DNA of 64,000 nucleotides. Source: Streptomyces subrutilus. GTDB lineage: Bacteria > Actinomycetota > Actinomycetes > Streptomycetales > Streptomycetaceae. A program made the position numbers and the translations under genes. The stretch covers positions 6,924,001 to 6,988,000 of the forward strand of contig NZ_CP023701.1 of the NCBI RefSeq assembly GCF_008704535.1, in the 5' to 3' direction. The stretch's first letter is position 1; every line of letters begins with the position of its first letter. Below the pieces are notes generated by a model. It was not told where the DNA came from. It did no database searches and saw only the letters and a list, made by a program, of their open reading frames with translations. Of the stretch, positions 49,970 to 60,213 are shown one piece after another.

Positions 49970-51217
49970 TCAGGGGCGGACGGCCGGGTCCGGGTCCTGG
50001 ACGGCCTCGGGGGCCGCCGGAGCGGCCGGCGGGGCCGTCGGGGCGCCGGACGCCCGGCGGGCGCCGATCCAGGCGGCCAGCGGCTCGGTGTAGCGGGCGG
50101 TCAGCGGGCCGGCCACCACCAGGATGAGGACGTACGCGGTGGCCAGCGGTCCCAGCGCCGGCTCGATGCCCGCCGTGACGGCGAGCCCGGCGATGACGAT
50201 GGAGAACTCGCCGCGGGCGACCAGCGTCCCGCCGGCCCGCCACCGACCCTTGACCCCGATGCCGGCCCGCTTCGCGGCCCAGTACCCGGTGGCGATCTTC
50301 GTGCCCGCCGTGACGGCGGCCAGCGCGAGCGCGGGCAGCAGGACCGGCGGGATGCTGGCGGGGTCGGTGTGCAGGCCGAAGAAGACGAAGAACACGGCCG
50401 CGAACAGGTCCCGCAACGGGCTGAGCAGGGTGTGCGTGCCCTCGGCTACCTCGCCGGACAGGGCGATCCCCACGAGGAACGCGCCGACGGCGGCCGAGAC
50501 CTGGAGCTGCTGGGCGATCCCGGCCACGAGCAGGGTGAGGCCGAGGACGACGAGCAGCAGCTTCTCCGGATCGTCGCTGGAGACGAACCGGGAGATCAGC
50601 CGCCCGTAGCGGACCGCGACGAACAGCACCGCCCCCGCGACGCCGAGCGCGATGGCCAGGGTCGCGCTGCCGGCGGCGAGGCTGACGCCGGCCAGCAGCG
50701 CCGTGACGATCGGCAGGTAGACGGCCATGGCCAGGTCTTCGAGGACCAGGATGCTGAGGATCACCGGGGTCTCGCGGTTGCCGACCCGGCCGAGGTCGCC
50801 CATGACCTTCGCGATGACGCCCGAGGAGGAGATCCAGGTGACGCCGGCCAGCACCACGGCCGCCACCGGCCCCCAGCCCATCAGCAGGGCGGCGAGCGCG
50901 CCGGGCACGGCGTTCAGGCCGAAGTCGACGAGCCCGGCCGGGTACTGGGTCTTGAGGTTGGAGACCAGGTCGCTGGCGGTGTACTCCAGCCCCAGCATCA
51001 GCAGCAGGAGGATCACGCCGATCTCGGCGCCGATCGCGACGAACTCCTCGCTGGCGCCGAGCGGCAGCAGCCCGCCCGTGCCGAAGGCGAGCCCGGCCAG
51101 CAGGTACAGCGGGATGGGGGAGAAGTGGAAGCGGCCGGCGAGCCTGCCCAGCAGGCCCAGGCCGAGGATGATCGCGCCGAACTCGATCAGGAAGACAGCG
51201 GAGTGCACCGGCGTCAC
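49970..51217 (-). CDS. Cation:proton antiporter (KhtU/CPA2-like)
   Basis: 415 residues with about twelve membrane helices. CPA2 signatures: LLLLMLGLEYTASDLVSNLK with the conserved Glu, VTWISSSGVIAKVMGDLGRV, and the ISRFVSSDDPEKLLLVVLGLTLL stretch. It probably exports K+ (or Na+) for H+. The C-terminus is short and lacks an RCK domain, which is encoded separately just upstream; GTG at 51217 overlaps the stop of that gene by four bases, the KhtT/KhtU arrangement of Bacillus yhaTU. Confidence 0.9.
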   Translation of the reverse strand: MTPVHSAVFLIEFGAIILGLGLLGRLAGRFHFSPIPLYLLAGLAFGTGGLLPLGASEEFVAIGAEIGVILLLLMLGLEYTASDLVSNLKTQYPAGLVDFGLNAVPGALAALLMGWGPVAAVVLAGVTWISSSGVIAKVMGDLGRVGNRETPVILSILVLEDLAMAVYLPIVTALLAGVSLAAGSATLAIALGVAGAVLFVAVRYGRLISRFVSSDDPEKLLLVVLGLTLLVAGIAQQLQVSAAVGAFLVGIALSGEVAEGTHTLLSPLRDLFAAVFFVFFGLHTDPASIPPVLLPALALAAVTAGTKIATGYWAAKRAGIGVKGRWRAGGTLVARGEFSIVIAGLAVTAGIEPALGPLATAYVLILVVAGPLTARYTEPLAAWIGARRASGAPTAPPAAPAAPEAVQDPDPAVRP

Positions 51218-51684
51218 TCCCGTCCGAGTATCACGGCCGCCGCGTCGACGCCCTCGCGGGTGCCGATCACGATGAGGGTGTCCCCGCCCGCGAGCCGGAA
51301 GTCCGGCGCGGGGGAGGGGCGGGCCTCGGCGCGGCGCAGCACGGCCACGATCGACACCCCCGTCTCGGTCCGCATGCAGGTCTCGCCGAGCAGCCGGCCG
51401 TTCCAGTGGGAGTGCGCGGACAGTTCGATCCGCTCGGCCACCAGACCGAGGTCGGTGGTGTGCAGGACGTTCGGGCTGTGGTGCGCGGGCATCAGCGCGT
51501 CGATCAGCGAGGCCGTCTCGGCGCCCGTCAGGTGCAGCGACTGCGCGCAGGCGTCGGGGTCGTCGTTGCGGTAGACGTTGACGGTGCGGGTGCCGTCGCG
51601 GTGCGCGACCACCGACAGGTGGCGGTGTTCGCGGGTGGTGAGGTCGTACTGGACACCGATGCCGGGCAGCGGTGTGGTGCTCAT
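51214..51684 (-). CDS. Cation antiporter regulatory subunit with TrkA-C domain (KhtT-like)
   Basis: 156 residues. N-terminal part IGVQYDLTTREHRHLSVVAHRDGTRTV, C-terminal TrkA-C domain ending AVLRRAEARPSPAPDFRLAGGDTLIVIGTREGV. KhtT-type subunits bind the antiporter and respond to cyclic-di-AMP or pH. Coupled by a GTGA overlap to the antiporter gene. ATG at 51684. Confidence 0.9.
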   Translation of the reverse strand: MSTTPLPGIGVQYDLTTREHRHLSVVAHRDGTRTVNVYRNDDPDACAQSLHLTGAETASLIDALMPAHHSPNVLHTTDLGLVAERIELSAHSHWNGRLLGETCMRTETGVSIVAVLRRAEARPSPAPDFRLAGGDTLIVIGTREGVDAAAVILGRE

Positions 51685-51927
51685 CCGTGGAGCAGGCACA
51701 GCTCTGTCCCCCTCTCGATCTGGTGGGTGGTGGTGCGGCGCGGGGGCCGGGCACGGGCAGGTTCTCCGCCCCGCGCGCCGGCCCATCGTGCCAGGTCGGA
51801 GCGGAGGCGGGATATGGGTGTCGGCACGGATGGACAAGAACCGGCGGGACCGGCAAGGTGGGCCGGGGGCCAGGTCCCGCCGCAGGTCACGGCCCCGGCA
51901 CACACGGAACACGGGAGGGCGCGGTCG

Positions 51928-52911
51928 ATGTCGCTGTACTGGCGGATCTTCCTCCTCAACGCCGCCGTCCTCGTCGTGGCCGTCCTGCTGTTCTTCGGGC
52001 CCGTCACCGTCTCCACCCCCGTGCTGTTCGGCGAGGCCGTGGTCCTCCTCGCCGGCCTCGCCGCCATGCTCGTCGCGAACGCCGCCCTGCTCCGCATCGG
52101 CCTCGCCCCCCTGGCCCGGCTCAGCCGCGCGATGACCGCCGTCGACCTGCTGCGTCCGGGCAGCGGGGCCGCGCCGATCGCCGGCGCCGGGGAGATGGCC
52201 GAGCTCACCACCTCGTTCAACGCCATGCTCGCCCGGCTGGAGGCGGAACGGGCCACCAGCAGCGCCCGCGCCCTCTCCGCCCAGGAGGCCGAACGGCAGC
52301 GCATCGCCCGGGAACTGCACGACGAGGTCGGCCAGACCCTCACCGCCGTGCTGCTCCAGCTCAAGTACGCCGCCGACCGGGCGCCGGAGGAACTGCGCGA
52401 GGACCTCCACCAGGCCCAGGAGACCACGCGCGCGAGCCTCGACGAGATCCGCCGCATCGCCCGCCGGCTGCGCCCCGGCCTCCTGGAGGAGCTCGGCCTG
52501 CACAGCGCGCTGCGCGCCTTGGCCGCCGAGTTCACCACCGGGTCGCTGACCGTCCGCCACGTGCTCGCCCCCGGGCTGCCCGCGCTCGACGATGCCGCCG
52601 AGCTGGTCCTCTACCGGGTCGCGCAGGAGGCCCTGACCAACGCCGCCCGCCACGCGGGAGCCGCCGAGGTCGAACTGCGCCTCTCCCACCGGCCCGACGG
52701 GGCGGTGCGGCTGCTGGTACGGGACGACGGCCGCGGCATCGGCGGGGCCCCCGAGGGGGCGGGCATCCAGGGCATGCGCGAACGCGCCCTGCTGATCGGC
52801 GCCGAGCTGACCGTCGGCCCCGCGGCCGGCGGCGCGTCAGGGGACCCGCGGCCCGGTACCGACGTCCGCATGGACGTACCCGCCGCCCGACCCACCGGGG
52901 GTGACCGGTGA
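51928..52911 (+). CDS. Sensor histidine kinase (NarL-type partner)
   Basis: 327 residues. One or two N-terminal membrane helices (LLNAAVLVVAVLLFFGP, VVLLAGLAAMLVANAAL), a short HAMP-like region and a HisKA_3 dimerisation helix RQRIARELHDEVGQTLTAVLLQLK with the phospho-acceptor His, then the HATPase domain (VLYRVAQEALTNAARHAGA, DDGRGIGG). Periplasmic sensing part is minimal. Pair with the response regulator immediately downstream (GTGA overlap). ATG at 51928, GGGAGG upstream. Confidence 0.9.
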   Translation: MSLYWRIFLLNAAVLVVAVLLFFGPVTVSTPVLFGEAVVLLAGLAAMLVANAALLRIGLAPLARLSRAMTAVDLLRPGSGAAPIAGAGEMAELTTSFNAMLARLEAERATSSARALSAQEAERQRIARELHDEVGQTLTAVLLQLKYAADRAPEELREDLHQAQETTRASLDEIRRIARRLRPGLLEELGLHSALRALAAEFTTGSLTVRHVLAPGLPALDDAAELVLYRVAQEALTNAARHAGAAEVELRLSHRPDGAVRLLVRDDGRGIGGAPEGAGIQGMRERALLIGAELTVGPAAGGASGDPRPGTDVRMDVPAARPTGGDR

Positions 52912-53573
52912 CGACCACCCCGCGGCCGCCGACGCGCGTGCTGCTCGCCGACGACCACGCCCTCGTGCGGCGCGGGGTCAGGCTCATCCTCGACGCCGAA
53001 CCGGACCTCACCGTGGTCGCCGAGGCGGGCGACGGCGCGGAGGCCGTCGCCCTCGCCCGTACGCAGGACGTGGACCTGGCCGTGCTGGACGTCGCCATGC
53101 CCCGGCTGACCGGCCTCCAGGCGGCCCGGGAGCTCTCCCGGCTCCGGCCCGGCCTGCGCATCCTCATCCTGACCATGTACGACAACGAGCAGTACTTCTT
53201 CGAGGCGCTGAAGGCCGGAGCCGCCGGCTACGTGCTCAAGTCCGTCGCCGACCGCGACCTCGTCGAGGCCTGCCGCGCCGCCATCCGCGACGAACCTTTC
53301 ATCTACCCCGGCGCCGAGACCACCCTCATCCGCAACTACCTGGACCGCGCCCGGCACGGGGAGCCGCTGCCCGCACGGGCCATCACCGAGCGGGAGGAGG
53401 AGATCCTCAAGCTCGTCGCCGAGGGCCACTCGTCGAAGGAGATCGCCGAGATCCTCGTGATCAGCGCCAAGACGGTGGAACGCCACCGGGCCAACCTGCT
53501 CCGCAAACTGGGCATGCGCGACCGCCTGGAGCTGACCCGCTACGCGATCCGCGTCGGCCTGATCGAGCCCTGA
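52908..53573 (+). CDS. NarL/FixJ-family response regulator
   Basis: 221 residues. Receiver domain with the phospho-acceptor Asp in LAVLDVAMPRLTGLQ and the conserved Lys in VLKSVADRD; C-terminal LuxR/GerE helix-turn-helix EREEEILKLVAEGHSSKEIAEILVISAKTVERHRANLLRKLGM. GTG at 52908 overlaps the kinase stop. It probably activates genes elsewhere; no clear target lies beside it. Confidence 0.9.
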   Translation: MTTTPRPPTRVLLADDHALVRRGVRLILDAEPDLTVVAEAGDGAEAVALARTQDVDLAVLDVAMPRLTGLQAARELSRLRPGLRILILTMYDNEQYFFEALKAGAAGYVLKSVADRDLVEACRAAIRDEPFIYPGAETTLIRNYLDRARHGEPLPARAITEREEEILKLVAEGHSSKEIAEILVISAKTVERHRANLLRKLGMRDRLELTRYAIRVGLIEP

Positions 53574-53664
53574 GCCGTCGGCGGCGTCCCGGGCCCGGCA
53601 GAGCGCTTCGGCACCGCCCGGCGGCCGGGCGCGTCCGGCTCCGCGGATGGGGCATGATCGGGGG

Positions 53665-54381
53665 ATGTCTGATCGCATCATCGCCGCCTGTGACGGAGCG
53701 GCCAAGGGGAACCCCGGCCCCGCCGCATGGGCCTGGGTCATCGCCGACGCCGCAGGGACCCCCGAGCGCTGGGAGGCCGGCCCGCTCGGCCGGGCCACCA
53801 ACAACGTCGGGGAACTGACCGCGCTCCAGCGGCTGCTGGAAGCCCTCGACCCGGGTACCTCCGTCGAGGTGCGCATGGACTCGCAGTACGCCATGAAGGC
53901 CGTGACGCAGTGGCTCCCGGCCTGGAAGCGCAACGGGTGGAAGACCTCCTCCGGGCAGCCCGTCGCCAACCGCGAACTCGTCGAGCGCATCGACCTGCTG
54001 CTCGCGGAGCGCGACGTGACCTTCCGCTACGTCCCCGCCCACCGCGAGGACGGCGACCACCTCAACGCCATCGCCGACCAGGCCGCCAGCGACGCCGCGC
54101 TCTCGCAGCGGGCCGCCGGCACCGCCCTCGGGGACGCGGACATGCCGCAGCCCGCCCCCGCCCGCAGCACGCCCGCGCGCGGCAAGGCCGGTGCGTCCGG
54201 GCGCAGGACCACCGCGGGCGCGGCCGGCGCGGGAGCGGCGCCGACCCGCGGGCAGCGGGCCATCAAGGCCAAGTTCCCCGGCACCTGCCCGTGCGGCAGG
54301 ACGTACGCGGCCGGCGAGTCCATCACCAACAACGGCAAGCGCTGGGGCCACCCGGACTGCGCGACCGCGACCCCCGCGTAA
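53665..54381 (+). CDS. Ribonuclease HI-family protein with C-terminal Cys-rich domain
   Basis: 238 residues. N-terminal RNase H: catalytic Asp in ACDGAAKGNPGP, Glu in NNVGELTALQ, Asp in RMDSQYAMKAV and Asp in LNAIADQAAS. After a Pro/Ala linker the C-terminal domain FPGTCPCGRTYAAGESITNNGKRWGHPDC is a zinc-ribbon-like module that I have seen in Streptomyces RNase H and nuclease proteins and that may recognise nucleic acid. ATG at 53665. It would degrade the RNA strand of RNA-DNA hybrids; a strong hairpin follows the gene. Confidence 0.8.
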   Translation: MSDRIIAACDGAAKGNPGPAAWAWVIADAAGTPERWEAGPLGRATNNVGELTALQRLLEALDPGTSVEVRMDSQYAMKAVTQWLPAWKRNGWKTSSGQPVANRELVERIDLLLAERDVTFRYVPAHREDGDHLNAIADQAASDAALSQRAAGTALGDADMPQPAPARSTPARGKAGASGRRTTAGAAGAGAAPTRGQRAIKAKFPGTCPCGRTYAAGESITNNGKRWGHPDCATATPA

Positions 54382-54396
54382 CCCGCCCGCCACCCA

Positions 54397-54439
54397 CCGC
54401 GCTCCGTACGGCCCCGCCCGAGGGCCGTGCGGAGCGCGG
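54397..54439 (+). terminator. Hairpin terminator after the RNase H gene
   Basis: Eighteen-base arms (54397-54414 and 54422-54439) pair with a single G-U position and a seven-base loop. Beyond it, to 54788, I see no gene; the sequence becomes AT-richer and contains the SSI promoter region. Confidence 0.8.
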
Positions 54440-54788
54440 TGCTGCCGTGGCGCTCCCCGTCGCGACGCTGCCCCCGCGCGCGGTTCCGCGCGCTATCCGG
54501 CCAAGCTGGATGGCCGTCCGGTGAACCGCGCGTGACCGACAGCAGGTCAGAAGGGCTCGGGAAGCACGTCACCTTCGCCGTCACCCCGTGTTCCCGGTCC
54601 GCTACGCAGGGAGCGCACCCCCCGTGAGCTGCCCGAACGACCATTCGGTCTCCGATATGCGAACGGAGTGTCCGTAAAACGGCCATCGATGTGCAACAAC
54701 CCTTCAGATCCTCCATGGTTGGGGACGTCAAGGCGCGATGGTGAAACCAATCGCCGCGCCCAACCTGAGAATCGAAAGCGAGTCTGTC

Positions 54789-55211
54789 GTGCGTCACCGC
54801 ATCGCTGCTGTCTCCGCCGCTGCCCTCCTCTGCCTGGCCGGCGCCACCGGCATGGCGGAGGCCCGGCCCGCGAGCCTGTACGCGCCGTCCGCCATGGTCT
54901 TCACCGTCGCGCAGGGGGACGCCGGTGCGGCGACCGTCGTACGGGCGTCCACCCTCAGCTGCGCGCCGACCGCCCAGGGAACGCACCCCAGCCCGCAGGC
55001 CGCCTGCGCCGCGCTGAGCTCCACCGGGGGCTCGTTCGACCGACTGCTGGCCACCCCGGACTCCGACCGGGCGTGTCCGATGCACTACGCCCCCGTGACC
55101 GTCACCGCGGACGGCGTGTGGCAGGGCGCCCGCGTGGCGTGGACGCACACCTTCTCCAACTCCTGCGCCATGTCCGCGACCCTGAACGGGAACGCCGTCT
55201 TCGCTTTCTGA
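54789..55211 (+). CDS. Streptomyces subtilisin inhibitor (SSI) family protein
   Basis: 140 residues. Signal peptide RHRIAAVSAAALLCLAGATGM, then a mature SSI domain. The reactive site is CPMHYAPV: P1 is Met and P1' is His (Met-Val in the classical inhibitor), so the specificity should be for subtilisin- and chymotrypsin-like enzymes. The four cysteines forming two disulfides are conserved. GTG at 54789 gives the normal size; an ATG at 54738 would add 17 residues. Secreted; together with the eglin-like inhibitor and the trypsin-like protease it indicates an extracellular proteolysis theme. Confidence 0.9.
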   Translation: MRHRIAAVSAAALLCLAGATGMAEARPASLYAPSAMVFTVAQGDAGAATVVRASTLSCAPTAQGTHPSPQAACAALSSTGGSFDRLLATPDSDRACPMHYAPVTVTADGVWQGARVAWTHTFSNSCAMSATLNGNAVFAF

Positions 55212-55285
55212 CACGGGGGCGGCGCGGTGCCGGCCGGCACCTGGCGGGTCGGCCGGCACCGCGCCGCGGAGCGCGGTTTGTTGAA

Positions 55286-55336
55286 CGGACCGAAGGTCCG
55301 TATCGTTTCCACAAGCGGACCGAAGGTCCGTATTCT
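55286..55336 (+). promoter_or_regulatory. Tandem operator repeats with promoter
   Basis: CGGACCGAAGGTCCG (6+3+6 palindrome) occurs at 55286-55300 and again at 55316-55330, 30 bases apart, i.e. on the same helix face. TTTCCA (55306-55311) and TATTCT (55331-55336) with a 19-base spacer are a possible promoter overlapped by the second copy. The pattern is that of TetR-family sites controlling SnoaL/SDR genes; no TetR gene is adjacent. Confidence 0.65.
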
Positions 55337-55352
55337 GTGGAGCGGAGCACTC

Positions 55353-55835
55353 ATGGCACCGAACGCGACACCCGCGAGCGTCTACCGCCGCGGCCTGCGC
55401 CTGCTGTTGGACAAGGACATCGCGGCCTGGATCGACCTGTGGGACGACGAAGGGGTCTTCGAGTTCCCGTTCGCCCCCGAGGGCTGGCCCGCGCGCCTCG
55501 ACGGCAAGGCGGCCGTCGCCGCCTACATGCGCGGCTACCCCGACCACATCGACCTGCACGCCTTCTCCTCGGTACGGATCCACCACACCGCCCGGCCGGA
55601 GACCATCGTGGTCGAAATGCACGGAACGGGCCGCCTGGTGCGTACCGGCGACCCCTTCGCCATGACGTACATCGCCGTGGTGACGGTCAGGAACGGCCTG
55701 ATCGTCCACTACCGCGACTACTGGAACCCCCTCGCCCTGCCCGCGGGCGGCGCCTCCGACTTCGCCGGGACCGGGGCGGCCACGCGGTCCGCCGCACCCG
55801 GCCGGACCGGGGCGACGACGGTCACACCCGGATGA
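55353..55835 (+). CDS. NTF2/SnoaL-like small enzyme
   Basis: 160 residues. The fold is recognisable from ASVYRRGLRLLLDKDIAAWIDLWDDEGVFEFPFAPEGWPARLDGKAAVAAYMRG, with the later strand VVTVRNGLIVHYRDYWNPLAL that is the SnoaL/ketosteroid-isomerase signature. Family members are isomerases, cyclases or hydrolases of aromatic or polyketide substrates; the substrate cannot be read here. ATG at 55353 comes 17 bases after the tandem operators. The last 25 residues are a low-complexity tail. The stop converges on the DeoR gene with a 14-base overlap. Confidence 0.75.
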   Translation: MAPNATPASVYRRGLRLLLDKDIAAWIDLWDDEGVFEFPFAPEGWPARLDGKAAVAAYMRGYPDHIDLHAFSSVRIHHTARPETIVVEMHGTGRLVRTGDPFAMTYIAVVTVRNGLIVHYRDYWNPLALPAGGASDFAGTGAATRSAAPGRTGATTVTPG

Positions 55836-56583
55836 CCTGGGGGCCCAGGAGGGCGTAGCCGTGGGCCTCGGACTGGGGGAGGGCCGTGTCGGTGACGATG
55901 GTCTCGAAGTCGGACACCTCGGCGAACCGGCAGAAGCTGCCCGCTCCGAACTTGGTGTGCACACCGACGAACACCCGGCGCCGGGACATCCGCAGGGCTC
56001 GCGCCTTCACCTCGCTGACCGTCGGGTCGGGGGTGGTCAGGCCGTGCTCCCGGGAGATGCCGTTGGCGCCGATGAACGCGAGGTCGATCACGAACTCCGA
56101 CAGCATGTGGGCGGCCCAGTGGCCGACCGTGGCCAAGGTGCCGCCGCGCACCCGGCCGCCGAGCAGCAGCACGGTCGTGGAATCGACGGAGGCCAGGGCG
56201 CTGGCGGTGCCGAGGGACGCGGTCACCACGGTCAGCGGCCGGTCGCGGGGCAGCGCCTGGGCGATGAGCTGGGGGGTGAAGCCCTCGTCGATGAAGACCG
56301 TCTCGGCGGCGCCGACGAGTTCGACCGCGGCCGCCGCGATCCGCTTCTTCTCGTGGACGTGCATGGTGGTCCGGAAGGCCAGCGTCGTCTCGTACCCCGG
56401 GCTCTCCACCGGATACGCGCCGCCGTGCGTGCGCCGGACCAGGCCGTGGTCCTCCAGGAGGCGCAGGTCGCGGCGGATCGTCTCCCGGGCCACGCCGAAC
56501 TGCCCGGAGAGGCCGCCGACGTCCACCGATCCGGTGCCGCGAGCGAGATCGATGATGCGGCGTCGGCGGTCTTCGGCGTCCAC
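55822..56583 (-). CDS. DeoR family transcriptional regulator
   Basis: 253 residues. Winged helix DRRRRIIDLARGTGSVDVGGLSGQFGVARETIRRDLRLLEDHGLVRR and a DeoR sugar-phosphate sensor domain (VVTASLGTASALASVDSTTVLLLGGRVRGGT, DLAFIGANGISREHGLTTPDPTVSEVK). GTG at 56583 has AGGAGA seven bases upstream; the ATG at 56601 is less good. It lies on the same strand 203 bases downstream of the CTP synthase gene, so it may respond to a phosphorylated sugar or nucleotide intermediate and control the neighbouring operons. Confidence 0.85.
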   Translation of the reverse strand: MDAEDRRRRIIDLARGTGSVDVGGLSGQFGVARETIRRDLRLLEDHGLVRRTHGGAYPVESPGYETTLAFRTTMHVHEKKRIAAAAVELVGAAETVFIDEGFTPQLIAQALPRDRPLTVVTASLGTASALASVDSTTVLLLGGRVRGGTLATVGHWAAHMLSEFVIDLAFIGANGISREHGLTTPDPTVSEVKARALRMSRRRVFVGVHTKFGAGSFCRFAEVSDFETIVTDTALPQSEAHGYALLGPQVIRV

Positions 56584-56786
56584 GGTGGTTCTCCTGTGCA
56601 TCACGAAGCGCAACCGCGCCGGCCGTTCGGGCCAATGGATCAATTTCTACAAGGCTCCCGGCCCGCCCGACAGGTGTCCTGGCGCCAGATCTGCCCGCCC
56701 GGATATGTGCGATCACGACCACTTCGTGCGCATGTGGACGTGTCCCGCGTCCGCCCTGTCCGGCCGCGTCCCTCGCGTGACTGCCG

Positions 56787-58475
<1,689 letters not shown>

Positions 58476-59034
58476 GGCGAGTACTCCTCTGGGCGCTGAT
58501 GGGTGCGGGACACGTCGGGCGACAGCGCCTTTCCTCCGGGTCGGCAGCGCCGCGACGCTCCTCGGCGCACGGGCGGGGTCCGCGCCGGCCGGCTCGTGCC
58601 GCGGGGCGGGCCGGGGAGGGGGGTGCCGTTTCCACCGTGCCCCACTTCGGCGGCGGCGACAAGGCGCACCCGGTGCGGGGGCGAGCCGGCCCGGAGGCGG
58701 GGGTGGCCGAATACTCCTCACGCGCCCGCGCGGCGCGCCGGGGGGAGAGGCGGTGCCCGACCGGCGCGCGGCCCGCCGCCCCGTTCCGGACGGCCTTTCG
58801 GGCACCGCCCCGCCCGGACACGGGCATGCGCGGTGCCCGTTCGGTCACGGACTGCATGGAGTTCACTCGAAGGCGTCAGCCCCGAACCAGCCAATCAACA
58901 AAGCCCAATTGACGTCCCGGGATGCTGGTGCAAGGCTCTTTATGAAGGTCAGGCGGGTCGGCGGGAGAGGATTTCAAGGGCCACGCACCCCCTTCCGTAC
59001 ACATCATTGGAAACGTCGCGAGTGAGGAAGAACA
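58476..59034. other. 559-base divergent intergenic region
   Basis: Between pyrG and the flavin-reductase gene. The right part (58860-59030) is AT-richer and carries the promoter at 58909; the left part is GC-rich with no gene I can support. Confidence 0.6.
58909..58937 (+). promoter_or_regulatory. Candidate promoter of the pyrimidine operon
   Basis: TTGACG (58909-58914) and AAGGCT (58932-58937) separated by 17 bases resemble the Streptomyces vegetative consensus. The transcript would carry a leader of about 90 bases before the TTG start at 59035. Confidence 0.5.
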
Positions 59035-59643
59035 TTGCCTGGCCATATCCCGTCCGCAGCTCTCCTCGACGAGGTCACTCAGGAATCCTTTCGCGATGTT
59101 CTCGGGAATTTCTGTTCGGGCATGACCGTGATCACGGCGATGGGTGCCGACGGCCCCGTCGGCTTCACGTGCCAGGCGTTCTCCTCCCTGTCCCTCCAGC
59201 CGCCCCAGGTGATCCTCTGTCCCGGCCGGACGTCGACGACCTGGCCGCTGATCAGAGCGGTCGGCCTGTTCTGCGTCAACGTCCTCGCGGAGGACCAGGC
59301 CGGACTCAGCCGGGCCTTCGCCCGCTCGGGCGGCGACAAGTTCGCCGGTGTGCGCTGGGACAGCTCGCCGAACGGCTCGCCGATCCTGAGCGGCGCCGCC
59401 GCCTGGCTCGACTGCCGGGTGCACGCGGAGTACGCCGGCGGCGACCACACCGTCGTCCGCGCCGACGTCCGAGGACTCGCCGCGTCCCCCGGGAAGCGGC
59501 CGCTGCTCTTCCACCGCGGCCGCTACACGCGCATGGCGGACGACGACGCCCCCGGCGGCGCGCCGCTCCCGCTCTCCCCGCACCAGCCGGCCCAGGGCCG
59601 GGCACCGTTGACAACGAAAGACCCTAAGGAGCAAATGCGGTGA
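59035..59643 (+). CDS. Flavin reductase (RutF/NtaB-like)
   Basis: 202 residues. N-terminal half FRDVLGNFCSGMTVITAMGADGPVGFTCQAFSSLSLQPPQVILCPGRTSTTWPLIR is the short-chain flavin reductase (PF01613) family that supplies reduced FMN to two-component monooxygenases. It is the first gene of the operon and the natural partner of the LLM monooxygenase five genes later. TTG at 59035 has GAGGAAG five bases upstream. The C-terminus has a low-complexity Pro/Ala tail. Confidence 0.85.
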   Translation: MPGHIPSAALLDEVTQESFRDVLGNFCSGMTVITAMGADGPVGFTCQAFSSLSLQPPQVILCPGRTSTTWPLIRAVGLFCVNVLAEDQAGLSRAFARSGGDKFAGVRWDSSPNGSPILSGAAAWLDCRVHAEYAGGDHTVVRADVRGLAASPGKRPLLFHRGRYTRMADDDAPGGAPLPLSPHQPAQGRAPLTTKDPKEQMR

Positions 59644-60185
59644 AAACCGTGAGCACCCGCACCGGATCCCTCAGCGGCCTCGACGTGTTCGTCGGCGGAC
59701 CGATCCAGCACGCCATTCTCCCGGACGGCTTCGTCGGCCATCTTGAGGACGCCATTTCGACGGCCATCGAGACCGTCAGGGCGCACGGCGGCAACATATT
59801 CTCGGCCCACCTCGTCGAGCGGTTCGGTGCCAAGACGGACATCTTCACACCGGACCAGGTGTCCGTACGCGATTTTCGCTGGATGAAGAAATGCGATGTC
59901 TTCGTGCCCATTCTTCCCCTGCTGCCGGACCTCACCCTGCGCCGAACGGACGGGACCCACGTGGAACTCGGCTGGGCCACGGCGATGGGCCGCCCGATCG
60001 TTCTCATCACGAAACAGCCCTTCAGCGAGTCGGCGAGCCACCTGCTCAAGGGACTGCACCGGGTGGGGGCCGTCCAGACCCTCGACTTCGACGAATTCGT
60101 GCAGAAGCCCGACCTGTTGGTCGACGCCGTCCTCACCGCCACCGAACAGCAGCAGGAAGCCATCAAGGCCGGCGTTGTCGCCTGA
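59640..60185 (+). CDS. Nucleoside 2-deoxyribosyltransferase-like N-glycosidase
   Basis: 181 residues. The family's active-site loop is present: DVFVGGPIQHA at the N-terminus, then DGTHVELGWATAMGRPIVL with the catalytic Glu109 and a Rossmann-like remainder. Relatives cleave the N-glycosidic bond of pyrimidine nucleotides (the MilB/BlsM type, e.g. releasing cytosine from CMP) or transfer deoxyribose. In this operon, which contains CTP synthase and pyrimidine-type enzymes, a nucleotide hydrolase that releases a free base is the best guess. The GTG at 59640 overlaps the flavin reductase stop. Confidence 0.75.
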   Translation: MKTVSTRTGSLSGLDVFVGGPIQHAILPDGFVGHLEDAISTAIETVRAHGGNIFSAHLVERFGAKTDIFTPDQVSVRDFRWMKKCDVFVPILPLLPDLTLRRTDGTHVELGWATAMGRPIVLITKQPFSESASHLLKGLHRVGAVQTLDFDEFVQKPDLLVDAVLTATEQQQEAIKAGVVA

Positions 60186-60213
60186 CCGCGGCACCGACCC
60201 CGCGGAGGACCAC

